Part shown: piece after piece, positions 38,033 through 46,342 of the stretch
How positions within the stretch are numbered: the first letter of the stretch is position 1
How the letters are laid out: the number at the start of each line of letters is the position of its first letter
Origin: Carpediemonas membranifera
Taxonomy: Eukaryota; Fornicata
NCBI GenBank assembly: GCA_019828565.1
Contig: JAHDYR010000002.1
Span: 372,001-436,000, forward strand
Length of the DNA: 64,000 bases
Reading direction: 5' to 3'
Notes under the pieces: model-generated
Database searches by the model: none
What the model saw: only the letters and a program-made list of their open reading frames with translations
What the model was told of the DNA's origin: nothing
Position numbers and translations under genes: made by a program

Positions 38033-38662
38033 TCAGGCGAGGCGGGCATCGATCTCCTCGTCTGGAAGCACCATGCCGTTCAGCTTAGCAATCTCAGTAT
38101 CAACATCGTTAATGCAGGCGTCCAGCTGCTGAAAAGGTTCCTGAACAACGATCGTCGAGAATGACTCGATCGCCGACTGACTTGGACCATTGCGATACCA
38201 GACCAGCCTTCAGCCCAGGACCTGACGCCCGTTTATGGTTTACTGCGATGCACGTCCTCCAACTATCGTGGCCTCCTCGCGGGGATGACGAACGCAATAT
38301 CCAATTTATGATTGCTCGCGTAAAGGTTGAGATTGGTAGTGACGTCAGTGACACAGGTTAAATGACTCGAGAACGCGACAGAAGCTCGATCTCGCGGTCG
38401 CCCTTACAGAGGGCAACGACGGGCCTACCACGCCGCTAGTAGTGTGGGTCGAGTTTGCCCGCGCAGGTTGAGTGGTTGGGCTAGCCCTCGCTGATACCAC
38501 TGATGCTTCCCTTGCTCCTGGGTCTGCTAGGCCAGCGTTCACCCACAAAGAAGGATAGCTTTTATCAGGCGTCGCCCGGGGTTGACGTCGCCAAGAGAAC
38601 TCTCACCAGAGCTCAAATACCACAATCAAACCACCGAAACCTAATAATTTACTCCAGCCGCC
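38033..38662. other. Copy E 5' flank and short unique spacer
   Basis: 38033-38570 is the family 5' flank (see inverted-repeat arm). At about 38571-38595 a degenerate end motif follows (gcgtcgcccggggttgacgt). The remaining about 65 bases lead to the stop of the RCC1/stalk gene. No independent gene is seen. Confidence 0.55.
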
Positions 38663-40606
38663 TCACTTCCTCGCCCTCAAGTTCTTCACCGACCTCCTTG
38701 TCTCCCACTCCTCAAACTCGTCAGTCAACACACCTCTCACCCAAGTCATGAGAATCAACGCAATCATGCTCTCCTCCTCGACCTTGTCATCATCAAAATT
38801 AGCAATCAGATTCACCGCGATCTTGAGCCAGGACTTGTCAGGCTTCTTGTCTGGATTAAACTTGGCAGCTTGAATCACCATGCTTGAGCCAATCATTACA
38901 CGACAGGTTTCCCAGGATTTGACCTTCTTAGGGTTGCTGCCAAGTGTGATGAGGAACGACTGGACCACCTCGTGGACATATGGGGGTGGGATGTTGTACG
39001 TCTTCAGCTCTGCGAGCTTTTGGCGGTCGAGCTTGGCGAGTTGCTTGGCCAGCTTCTTGATGCGCTCCATCTTGGCGGCGAGGGCGGCGTCCTTTTCCCC
39101 CATCTTGAAACTTTGGGTCTTGGTTGTCGACTTGACTTTCTTCTCGGGCAACTTGGACCTTCTGGGAGCCTTGCCTCGTCTAGTGGGCTTGGACAAAGCT
39201 TTCCTGTACCCACTTACTTCTTCTTCTTCGTCGTCGTCATCATTTTCTTCTTCATCATCGTCGTCATCGTCCTTGTCGCTAACTTCAGCTTCGCTCTCGC
39301 TCTCCACGACAGGCTCGGGCGGGGGCTTCACTAGTCCCATATCATCCTTGTTCTCCCAAATGAGAGGGATGTCGTTATACGCCGACAACAATGTCTCGTC
39401 GGCTTCAAAATTAATCTGGCCAGATGTATCTGAACCCCAAACATAAATCACCCCATCATCGCATAAACACACAGTGTGCCCAGCCCCACATACCACCTTC
39501 ACAGCCTTACCCTCAGGCAGACCGTCAACCCGAGTAAAAGCTGGTACAACCGTTGGAGCTGTTTGACTGAGAGACCTCCTTTGGCCAGACATTGTTTGAA
39601 TCTGTGGTGACCTCAACTTCGAGGGACCTCCGCCGAGTGGTGACAAAAAGTTCGAGGGCCGCCTAACCTGCGGAGAAGCGAACATGAGAGACGCTGTGAG
39701 AGAAGCGGAGGAGCTTTGATCACCCACCCCGCACTGGTGGTTGGAGTTGTCGCCTGCGCTGTATACATGACCCTGATTGGTCAGGAGGACTGTAAAGTCG
39801 GCTCCGCAGGCTGCGCTGACTACTTGAACGTCGGCGCTGAAAAGGGCATCAACGAGGGCTGGTTCGCGACACTCGGTCCCCACTGCCCCGCACTGGCGCG
39901 ATGAGTTCAGACCAAAGGCGTAAACTGCTCCTGTGGACGTCACTACAACTGAATGATTGCCGCCTGCACCAACGAACGAGACGTCTGCGTCACCAAAGAA
40001 GTGTCCGTCAAGACACTGGGCTGGAAGGACGTATTCCTCTATTTCCACGCCGCACTGGCCGTACGTATTGTCTCCTTGGACCCAGACGCAGCCTCTGTCG
40101 TCCAGGGCGATGGTATGTTCATCGCCTGAATACGCCATGATTTGTACGACCCCGTCTGGGGTGATAACTGGCGGCTTATCCATTGAGCTATCGGTAGAGT
40201 GGCCAAAGACGAAGGTGCGGTCATCCTCAAGCGTGAGGGCCGTCATGTTGTCGTGAGCATGTATGTCGGCAACCAAGGAGCCGTGAAATTGGCCGCCGGC
40301 GTTCGCGCACATTGGCATGGCAATTGTCCGTGTGGCTGCATAGCTGCTCTCTAGTTCATTCAAGCTAAAGTCCTCTGAGGGGCGTATAGAATGTGTGGGG
40401 GAGCTGAGCGATGAAAGAGGGGACCTGACGGACGAAGCAAGGCCCGAGGACCGAGCTGTTGGTGTTATTGGAGACAATTGTGAGAATAGAGACGATCTTC
40501 GCCCCTCAAATTGGTGGGGCTTCAACATGTTGTTCGTTCGAGAAGGATATTCCTGGCTAAGCTGCACGGCGAATATCACGACAAAGAGGCTGCAGATCCC
40601 GGCCAT
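38663..40606 (-). CDS. RCC1-repeat protein with acidic linker and dynein-stalk-like C-terminal domain
   Basis: 647 residues from ATG 40606; an internal ATG at 40528 (MLKPHQFEGRRSS) would remove a hydrophobic leader and is my preferred start. RCC1 blades occupy about 90-410 (CVWVQGDNTYGQCGV, AVYAFGLNSSRQCG, HVYSAGDNSNHQCGV, VIYVWGSDTSGQI). A long Asp/Glu run follows at about 435-465, then a basic stretch and a short coiled coil. The C-terminal about 110 residues read YNIPPPYVHEVVQSFLITLG, then SWETCRVMIGSSMVIQ and AAKFNPD. This order matches the microtubule-binding tip of dynein stalks (NPPxxVKxVMEAVCxLLG, W, LxDxxFLxxLxxFDxD). It suggests a microtubule- or axoneme-associated propeller protein. 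The RCC1 part is secure; the stalk-tip call is by eye. Confidence 0.7.
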   Translation of the reverse strand: MAGICSLFVVIFAVQLSQEYPSRTNNMLKPHQFEGRRSSLFSQLSPITPTARSSGLASSVRSPLSSLSSPTHSIRPSEDFSLNELESSYAATRTIAMPMCANAGGQFHGSLVADIHAHDNMTALTLEDDRTFVFGHSTDSSMDKPPVITPDGVVQIMAYSGDEHTIALDDRGCVWVQGDNTYGQCGVEIEEYVLPAQCLDGHFFGDADVSFVGAGGNHSVVVTSTGAVYAFGLNSSRQCGAVGTECREPALVDALFSADVQVVSAACGADFTVLLTNQGHVYSAGDNSNHQCGVGDQSSSASLTASLMFASPQVRRPSNFLSPLGGGPSKLRSPQIQTMSGQRRSLSQTAPTVVPAFTRVDGLPEGKAVKVVCGAGHTVCLCDDGVIYVWGSDTSGQINFEADETLLSAYNDIPLIWENKDDMGLVKPPPEPVVESESEAEVSDKDDDDDDEEENDDDDEEEEVSGYRKALSKPTRRGKAPRRSKLPEKKVKSTTKTQSFKMGEKDAALAAKMERIKKLAKQLAKLDRQKLAELKTYNIPPPYVHEVVQSFLITLGSNPKKVKSWETCRVMIGSSMVIQAAKFNPDKKPDKSWLKIAVNLIANFDDDKVEEESMIALILMTWVRGVLTDEFEEWETRRSVKNLRARK

Positions 40607-40780
40607 AGTAGCTGATCAGAAGCTTACAGAAGAGTGTTACACAGCAATCACTCAACCATTGCCGACAGCATGATCCAATCATTCCATGCTCGTCACAGCT
40701 GTGTCGGTCCTCTTACCCAGCCAACGCTCCCCTCATGACTCCCGAATGCTCGCACAATCAAACCTTTACAAACACTACCA

Positions 40781-41887
40781 TTAGGCAAAGCGGGGGTCAG
40801 CAGCGATCTCATTGGTCCAGTCAGGGTGCTCAGCCTCAGCGAGCTCCGTCTCAAGCTGCACCTGGTTAATCTCAAACTGAGTAACGCATGCCTCCGTCAT
40901 CTCGAAGCCCTGGACGACGTGGACGCCAGTCTCGTCGATCATAACGGGATATGACCAAACGAGGCCGCGGGGAACGCCGTACTCGCCCAGAGAAGGGAGG
41001 CCCATGGAGATAATGCGGCCGGAAGTGCCAAAGTGCCAGTCACGGACGTGGTCGGCGATAGCCTTGGCAGCAGAGGCGGCGGAAGAAAGGCCACGCTTGT
41101 TGATGACCTCCTTGCCGCGGGACTGGATGAGGGGTGTAAGCTCTTCGTACCAGGCGTCGTCCTTGATGACCTCCTGGATGGGCACGCCGTTGATAGTGGC
41201 GTGGGCGACGGAGGGATACTGGCAGTCGCTGTGGTTGCCGAAGACCATGACGCCCTCGACGTCTTCGTTGGAGCAGCCAGTCTTCAGCATGATCTGGCCG
41301 ATGATACGGTTGTGATCAAGACGAGAGAGGCACGAGAAGTTGCGGATGGGGATCTTCGTGCATGCGCGGGTGAGTATCCAGGCGTTGGTGTTGGCGGGGT
41401 TGCCAACGGTCAGGATGCGGGCGTGGGTGGGGGCGAACTCCTGGAGCTGGCGGCCGATGACCTCGAAAGCCTTGGAGTTGGCGTAAATGAGCTCCTTGCG
41501 GAGCTGGCCAGCACGGCGTGGAACAGCGCCGAGGAGAAGGACGTAATCGGCACCGCTGAGAGCGACAGACATGCCAGCGTCATCGTTGCCGTGGATGGAG
41601 ACCTTGGCTACACGGGGGTAGTCGGAATCGACGATCTCCATGCGGACACCTTCCATCATCTGCTGGGGCGTTGAGCGGGCAGGAGGTTGCTGGTGGGGAG
41701 GAAGCTCCTCGTGGCAGTTGTCACACATAAGCCTGCGTGGAGGAGGAACGGAGGCGAGATCAACCATGGCGAGGTGGATACGGCGAGCACCGAATACGGA
41801 GCCATTCGCAATCATCGGAATGAGAGAATACGCAATCTGACCGGCGGCACCGGTGACAACAACCTTGATAATACGCTCAGTCTGCAT
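40781..41887 (-). CDS. MDH1: Malate dehydrogenase, cytosolic type, with a Cys-containing insert
   Basis: 368 residues from ATG 41887. It interconverts malate and oxaloacetate with NAD(H). The Rossmann motif is VTGAAGQIAYSL. Substrate Arg residues lie in GAVPRRAGQLR, NAD contact in GNPANTNAW, catalytic Asp/Arg in SRLDHNR, and the catalytic His in FGNHSDCQYPSV. No targeting peptide is visible, so it is cytosolic. About 30 residues (47-76; PPPRRLMCDNCHEELPPH and more) are inserted after the MVDLA strand, where other MDHs continue directly to the MELxD helix. The insert has a CxxC pair and could bind a metal or form a disulfide. Length without the insert is typical (about 335). Confidence 0.9.
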   Translation of the reverse strand: MQTERIIKVVVTGAAGQIAYSLIPMIANGSVFGARRIHLAMVDLASVPPPRRLMCDNCHEELPPHQQPPARSTPQQMMEGVRMEIVDSDYPRVAKVSIHGNDDAGMSVALSGADYVLLLGAVPRRAGQLRKELIYANSKAFEVIGRQLQEFAPTHARILTVGNPANTNAWILTRACTKIPIRNFSCLSRLDHNRIIGQIMLKTGCSNEDVEGVMVFGNHSDCQYPSVAHATINGVPIQEVIKDDAWYEELTPLIQSRGKEVINKRGLSSAASAAKAIADHVRDWHFGTSGRIISMGLPSLGEYGVPRGLVWSYPVMIDETGVHVVQGFEMTEACVTQFEINQVQLETELAEAEHPDWTNEIAADPRFA

Positions 41888-42573
41888 TTGGTGGTGTTTA
41901 AGAACGACTTGTCTGAATGAATGATGCTAGACTGCACCGTTGACAACGGCACTCACAGCCGAGGCAGAGCGTGGCAGACACGCTATTTGGTGACTATGAA
42001 CGTCTATGCGAAGATTTGCGGCTCTATATTTGTCACAGACGAATGGTCATCAGCCGATTCGCATCAAATCCAGGGACGATCTCAATTCCGAGCATGCTGA
42101 CTGTGAATCAGAGTGGTTCTTAGGAACTGTTGTGGCACTGAGACGTGGTCTACCAGTGATTCAGCGCTTCGATTGAGTCAGAATCGATCACAAGATAATA
42201 TCAAATCGAGAATGATCGACTGTCGCACGTTGTGATAGGGACGCTGACCAACCTCGCCAAAGTTGCTGGCGGGCCTCTGCCGCAGTAAGCTCGGTCGGCC
42301 CCTTTCCCAGCATTAACCTTTCTCATTGTCTCGCCAGCAGTAACGACGGTCACATCAATCATCATTAGGACATGGGGCATGTAACATACAATGGCGGGCT
42401 TATCTGGTACACGTTGAAACAATGGCCGTTGACTCTCGGACTGGCGTTGGACCCCTGCGTAATGGCGATGCATCGCGCTTCTACCAACATCGCGGTAATC
42501 GCAGAATCAAGTGGAGAATGAATTTACCCAGCTCCCACTCTTACGAGTGGTAAAGCAGCCTTCCGTTTTTTTC
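41888..42573. other. Intergenic 686 bases between MDH and uL1
   Basis: The longest family-free gap. It holds the MDH promoter side and the uL1 3' end. A 90-codon minus-strand ORF at 42201-42473 has no recognisable features. No tRNA-like cloverleaf, repeat or family sequence is seen. Confidence 0.4.
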
Positions 42574-43265
42574 TTAATAGATCCGGATGGGGTGCCCCAT
42601 CGTGGTCTTGATGTAGAGGCACTTGACGTTCTGCCACTTCTTCTTGAGGAGAGAGCAGAGGAAGTTGATGGAGAGCACAAGGTTCTTGTAGATCTCCTCT
42701 TCAGTCATCTTGACGTGGCCGATGGCGGTGTTGAGGCAGAGGACCTTCTTGAGCTGGAACTTGATGGTTGACTGGAGCTCGGTGATCTTCTGGGCAACGT
42801 CGTCGTTATCAGTGAGGGCAGTGGGGAACTTGCCGGCCTTGGAGAGGGTGGGGCCGAGGATACGGGGGATCCTCTTGATCATCGTGTCGGAGCACAGGAA
42901 AGCGTCGTAGGACTTGGCGAAGCGCTTGACAACCTTCTTGGCCTTCTTGAAAGCCTTGAGCTGCTCCTCAGTGCGAATGTCGGCGGTGATGCCAGCGGCA
43001 ACGGCGGCGTCACGCTGAGACTCGTTAAGGAGAAGGCAGATCTTGGCACCAGGGCGGGGGTTGGTAGGGAGGACAAGGGAGCCGGAGAAACGCTTGTCCT
43101 TCTGGGGGTCGTAACCCTTGAGGCCAATCTGAAGCTCGACAGTCTCAGTGAACTTACGGGGCTTCTCAGCAGAGGCAGCCACAATCTTGTGGATGGACTC
43201 GCGGAGGAAATCGCTGGGGATCTTGCTCACTGCGTAATTGGGTTCGAAATGAGTGGAAACGTACT
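42574..43265 (-). CDS. RPL10A: Ribosomal protein uL1 (L10a), start codon split by a 35-nt intron
   Basis: 218 residues, complete: MSKIPSDFLRESIHK through FLETVELQIGL-like KFTETVELQIGLKGYDPQKD, PRILGPTLSKAGKFPT, AIGHVKM, then the C-terminal IKTTMGHPIRIY. This is the cytosolic 60S L1-stalk protein. The contiguous frame would begin with GTG, but every uL1 starts MSK. Removing 43230-43264 (GTACGT...TTACGCAG) joins A at 43265 to TG at 43229-43228, restoring ATG-AGC-AAG. The exon before the junction is thus almost entirely 5' UTR. An A/T-rich run (ttttttcacaaaaaaaa) upstream may be part of the promoter. Confidence 0.88.
43230..43264 (-). other. Spliceosomal intron, 35 nt, inside the uL1 start codon
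   Basis: 5' end GTACGT, 3' end AATTACGCAG. It shares GT[A/T]CGT and YACNCAG with the two 29-nt introns in this window. Removing it creates the only ATG compatible with the conserved N-terminus. Confidence 0.8.
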
Positions 43266-43368
43266 TTCTTCAGTTCTCGCTCGTTTTTTCACAAAAAAAA
43301 GTGTGCGAAAAAAGTTGACGAGATCATTATCATGCGATGACAACTGTAGAGTGCCCAAAAAGCCGGCA

Positions 43369-43506
43369 ATGGATCCTAACCAATTGCAACTTGCCGTGGA
43401 AGCTTGCCCCCGACAACTAGCCAATCGTGCCGAATTTTTGAAGGCAGAACATGTAGCGGTCTTGAGATGGATATCTTTTAAGCCGGACTTTAATGACCCT
43501 CAATAA
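43369..43506 (+). CDS. Possible small protein, 45 residues (Hip N-terminal-domain-like)
   Basis: ATG 43369 opens MDPNQLQLAVEACPRQLANR and ends FKPDFNDPQ. The spacing of MDP, a V-E-x-C helix and a later LRWI helix faintly recalls the N-terminal dimerisation domain of the Hsp70-interacting protein Hip (MDPxKxxxLxxFVxxC, FLRxW). It overlaps the first ATG of the next gene by 14 bases. It could be an upstream ORF of that gene or chance. I place little weight on it. Confidence 0.2.
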   Translation: MDPNQLQLAVEACPRQLANRAEFLKAEHVAVLRWISFKPDFNDPQ

Positions 43507-45529
43507 CACGAGAGCAGCGCGGGGCCGACTGTTGACTGTGCTTAATCTCCGAAAATCGACAGTTCTTAAGCTGCGATTTCCAGGGCTCCCATCATCGACG
43601 GTAATGAATGGCCACGTGCCGTTAACAATACAAACGGACATGCCCGACATGCATCCAAATACCCCGAATAGTCCTGCGCTTCCAGAGAGCCAATTTGCGA
43701 GAAATACGTCTTCATTAGGGATTTCGATCTCCTCTTCTCCAAGAACGCCGCAAAACGAACAGCGATATGCCTTACAGAACACCAAGGCAAAGAAACGTAC
43801 AACCAGGCCAATGACTGCGACCCCTGTTCCTCTGAGTTACCCCGAGATGGGCACCAGAGGTCAAAGCTATGCAGCCATGTCCCTGTCCTCGTCCACGCAG
43901 ATCGTACACAATGCTCTGGCACCCCGTCGGCCGCTCACCGACCCCAGACATGGCCATCCTCCGGCCGGGAGGTCTCGCCCCGCCTCTGCGATGGCCTCCC
44001 GTCGTCGGGTCGACCCAATGGCAATCGTGGCCTCGCAGCCTGTGTTTCCAATGAACCAGAGCATCCCACAGCAGTTCAAAACATCCACACGGCCTACTTC
44101 AGCGGTTCGACGCCGTGCTTCGAAAAAGGCCACCCGTCCCTCCGACCGTCCTGCCTCTGCCCCTCTGATCCGAGCCGAACCCACCCACGCCAACACAAGG
44201 GCCCCTGAGCGGATTTACCGCGCCCGTCCCCTGTCAGCGATGCCCTCCTACCTTGAGTCGCGCACTCGGCCCGTACTCACCGTCGACTACACCCAGCGGG
44301 GCGACATTTACTCGACCACGCAGGGCAAGGGCATGAGCGTGCTACTCGCCACCACTGCCTTCGAACTATTGGGCGTCAGGACGAAACACTCGCCTTCTAC
44401 TACCACTCGCAAGGCCGCTGCCTCTCCTGCCGCAGGACCGAGGTCACCTGGCTTGACTGGGTCAACCCGCCCCTCCACAGCCAAAGGACGCACTCACGGT
44501 TCTTTCAAAGTCAAGAAAAAGGGTAAACGTCCCGCGTCGGCCCACCCAGCCGGCGGGTCAACCCAAGCCCGACCCGCCACTCACGAGCGCGAGCCTATGG
44601 TACAGAGATACATGCAGCCGACGATCTCCCACACAATGGAGCCTGTGTACGGACATCTCGTACCTGTCCCAGCGTCGCAGAAGGCTGAACTCATCGAGTC
44701 GAAGCTGCTCAACCAAGACGTTAAGACTCGCATCGCCGGACTCAAGGAGCTCAGTAGCTTTGAGACACTACATCCCGACGCTCAGCAGGCGCTTCTCGAG
44801 ATGGGCATCGTATCCGTGGTTGCCGATATGATTCCCAAACTCGGGATGAAACGCCACGAGTTCCTCGCCCCGCCCGTCTCCGTCTATAGCGCTCTAAGAG
44901 GCATCCTGAACGCCACTGTTGTTCCCAGAGGCGACGTCTGTGAGTTCATGGGCAAAGATTGCGGTGTCCTGGGCGCTCTACTCGATGTCCTCCCCGCCTC
45001 GACAGCTCCTGGGATCTCTGCGCTTCTTATTGACCTCCTTCGCGACTCGTTTATTGTACAAACTGAGTTCCGACTCCTCGGTGGCATTGATATCTGTGCT
45101 TCGCTAATCACCACCACTTCCGCGACCCCTAGAGCGAGAGCCACGGCTCTTATCATTCTCGGCCAGGCATGTAACAACAACAGAGAGAGTCTGGAAGCAG
45201 TCTCTGACGTCCTCTTCGACCGGATCCTCTCCATGGTCGGAGACTCGGCCCCAGCCTACCGTACCAACCGGATCCGTGAAGACCACAGTGTTATAGCCCT
45301 CAGCGACCTCACTCCCATGACTCAACGCGAGGCCATACCGCCCAACCTCATGCTTCGCCTGTACGCGGCCGAGTTCCTCGCTCTGGCAGCCTTGGAGAAC
45401 TCGGCGGTGCTTACAAGGCTGGTGAACTTGGTGCATGGTGTGAGTAGGGTTGTGAGGGTGTTGAGGAGTGAGAAGAACACTCGTATGGCGTTGTTGGCGG
45501 ATAATTTGGAGGCACGTACTGCGGGATGA
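43493..45529 (+). CDS. RPxSA-motif protein with armadillo-like C-terminal domain
   Basis: 678 residues from ATG 43493; ATG 43604 (MNGHVPLTIQTDMPD) is an equally good start and avoids overlap with the small ORF. The N-terminal about 370 residues are basic, disordered and rich in a short motif: SRPASAMAS, TRPTSAVRR, DRPASAPL, ARPLSAMPS, TRPSTAKG, KRPASAHP. RPxSA motifs of this kind are common in protist axonemal and microtubule-associated proteins. From about 395 the chain is helical (KAELIESKLLNQDVKTRIAG, HPDAQQALLEMGIVSVVADM) like armadillo/HEAT repeats. No enzyme motif. A cytoskeletal or flagellar role is an inference. Confidence 0.6.
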   Translation: MTLNNTRAARGRLLTVLNLRKSTVLKLRFPGLPSSTVMNGHVPLTIQTDMPDMHPNTPNSPALPESQFARNTSSLGISISSSPRTPQNEQRYALQNTKAKKRTTRPMTATPVPLSYPEMGTRGQSYAAMSLSSSTQIVHNALAPRRPLTDPRHGHPPAGRSRPASAMASRRRVDPMAIVASQPVFPMNQSIPQQFKTSTRPTSAVRRRASKKATRPSDRPASAPLIRAEPTHANTRAPERIYRARPLSAMPSYLESRTRPVLTVDYTQRGDIYSTTQGKGMSVLLATTAFELLGVRTKHSPSTTTRKAAASPAAGPRSPGLTGSTRPSTAKGRTHGSFKVKKKGKRPASAHPAGGSTQARPATHEREPMVQRYMQPTISHTMEPVYGHLVPVPASQKAELIESKLLNQDVKTRIAGLKELSSFETLHPDAQQALLEMGIVSVVADMIPKLGMKRHEFLAPPVSVYSALRGILNATVVPRGDVCEFMGKDCGVLGALLDVLPASTAPGISALLIDLLRDSFIVQTEFRLLGGIDICASLITTTSATPRARATALIILGQACNNNRESLEAVSDVLFDRILSMVGDSAPAYRTNRIREDHSVIALSDLTPMTQREAIPPNLMLRLYAAEFLALAALENSAVLTRLVNLVHGVSRVVRVLRSEKNTRMALLADNLEARTAG

Positions 45530-45570
45530 TGTAATCTATGTAACTTTGTCTGATTTCTATGTAAAAATCT

Positions 45571-45735
45571 GGTCTGGGCCTGGCTCAAGCCATTCCTTGC
45601 CAGTCGACCCGCGGACCTGCCTGGGCTGACTCTGGCGAAGCTCCATCAGATGATGTGCGCCTTTGTGGGGACCTGGCGAGGCAGGACGGAGGTCGAGACT
45701 GAGCGGCTGCTCATGGATGCCGTGGGGCAGGGGCT
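45571..45735 (+). repeat. 165-bp duplicate of the APC2 3' coding region
   Basis: Matches 2244-2408 over 165 bases with a single difference that I can find (catcagatg against catcaggtg). It encodes most of the APC2 C-terminal winged helix in the same frame as the original. High identity indicates a recent copy. Confidence 0.9.
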
Positions 45736-46232
45736 ATATACACCCACCCCGCTTCGGTTCCAAAAGAGGGTCAAGTGGTTCTATGCTGATGGTTGGAATG
45801 TAATATGGACCACTGAGGGCCAGACTCATATATTTAGTTTATCAATATCTAGCTGCTTCTACACGACCATCTGGAAAAAGTCACCTCACTTTGCGGCTTT
45901 TGTCAAAGACTACATCCGCTGTCGGGGGCCATTTGAGGCGACTGACAATGGCAGCACACTTTCTTGGATTCGCAATTCATTCAAGACTGGCGAAGTCACT
46001 GGCGGCAAGAGACATATTCGGCGCAAAAATCCTGAACCGATTGTATATATCCTTCGAGATAACAGCTCTCAGCGGTTCCTACGACGTCTCACTGGACTTC
46101 GAGTCAACAAGATGGCAAGATTGCTCCTTCCACGACCTGGCCGGCCGGTGGTTCGAGCCGTTCGAGCCTTGCAGTACTGACCAGGGTATGACGCGGGGCA
46201 GACTGTGGAAGCCAGCAAACTCGTCGGATTAG
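45571..46232 (+). pseudogene. Chimeric relic: APC2 fragment joined to a decayed RCC1-like family segment (copy G)
   Basis: After the APC2 fragment the frame continues without a break into YTPTPLRFQKRVKWFYADGW and VIWTTEGQTH. These are a diverged version of the family's LTPTPLRFPERVKGFF and LIWVTEGKSHY. Further on PFEATDNGS matches PFEATAFSS. In another frame CSFHDLAGRWFEPFEP matches the tail CSFCKCGQWF/GSFCNLAGQWFEA. So the RCC1 part is old and frameshifted, while the APC2 part is nearly unchanged. A continuous ORF of 176 codons (45650-46180) spans the junction. It is probably non-functional, though a short fusion peptide could be made. Confidence 0.75.
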
Positions 46233-46342
46233 CTCCTCCGCGGGCCCTTCACAGAGCCAACAAACATTGCCAGCATCACTGCAGTCACACTCTCGGTGTC
46301 GTCTTCCCAACACCCAACCAAGTCAAGGATTTAAACGCACGC

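Larger units (their letters stand above)
36372..38570. repeat. Inverted-repeat arm 1 (copy E with 5' flank)
   Basis: Pairs with 54709-57200 (copy F) in opposite orientation. The about 540 bases upstream of the MDTSR start are nearly identical in both arms, ending at cctgataaaagctatcc. Arm 2 additionally holds helical module N2. The arms are about 16 kb apart and enclose seven genes from the RCC1/stalk protein to MAK11 plus the secreted RCC1 protein. Confidence 0.8.

Noticed and set aside
38109-38354. 81-codon minus-strand ORF in the E flank (also 54925-55170)
   Set aside because: It overlaps the better-supported frame that leads into MDTSR and shows no protein-like pattern. It is conserved only because the whole flank is duplicated.
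41888-42573. Search for a tRNA or other RNA gene in the longest spacer
   Set aside because: No A-box/B-box pair or cloverleaf could be recognised.
43228-43230. GTG as start codon for uL1
   Set aside because: A 35-nt intron with the same ends as two others restores a normal ATG at exactly the conserved first residue.
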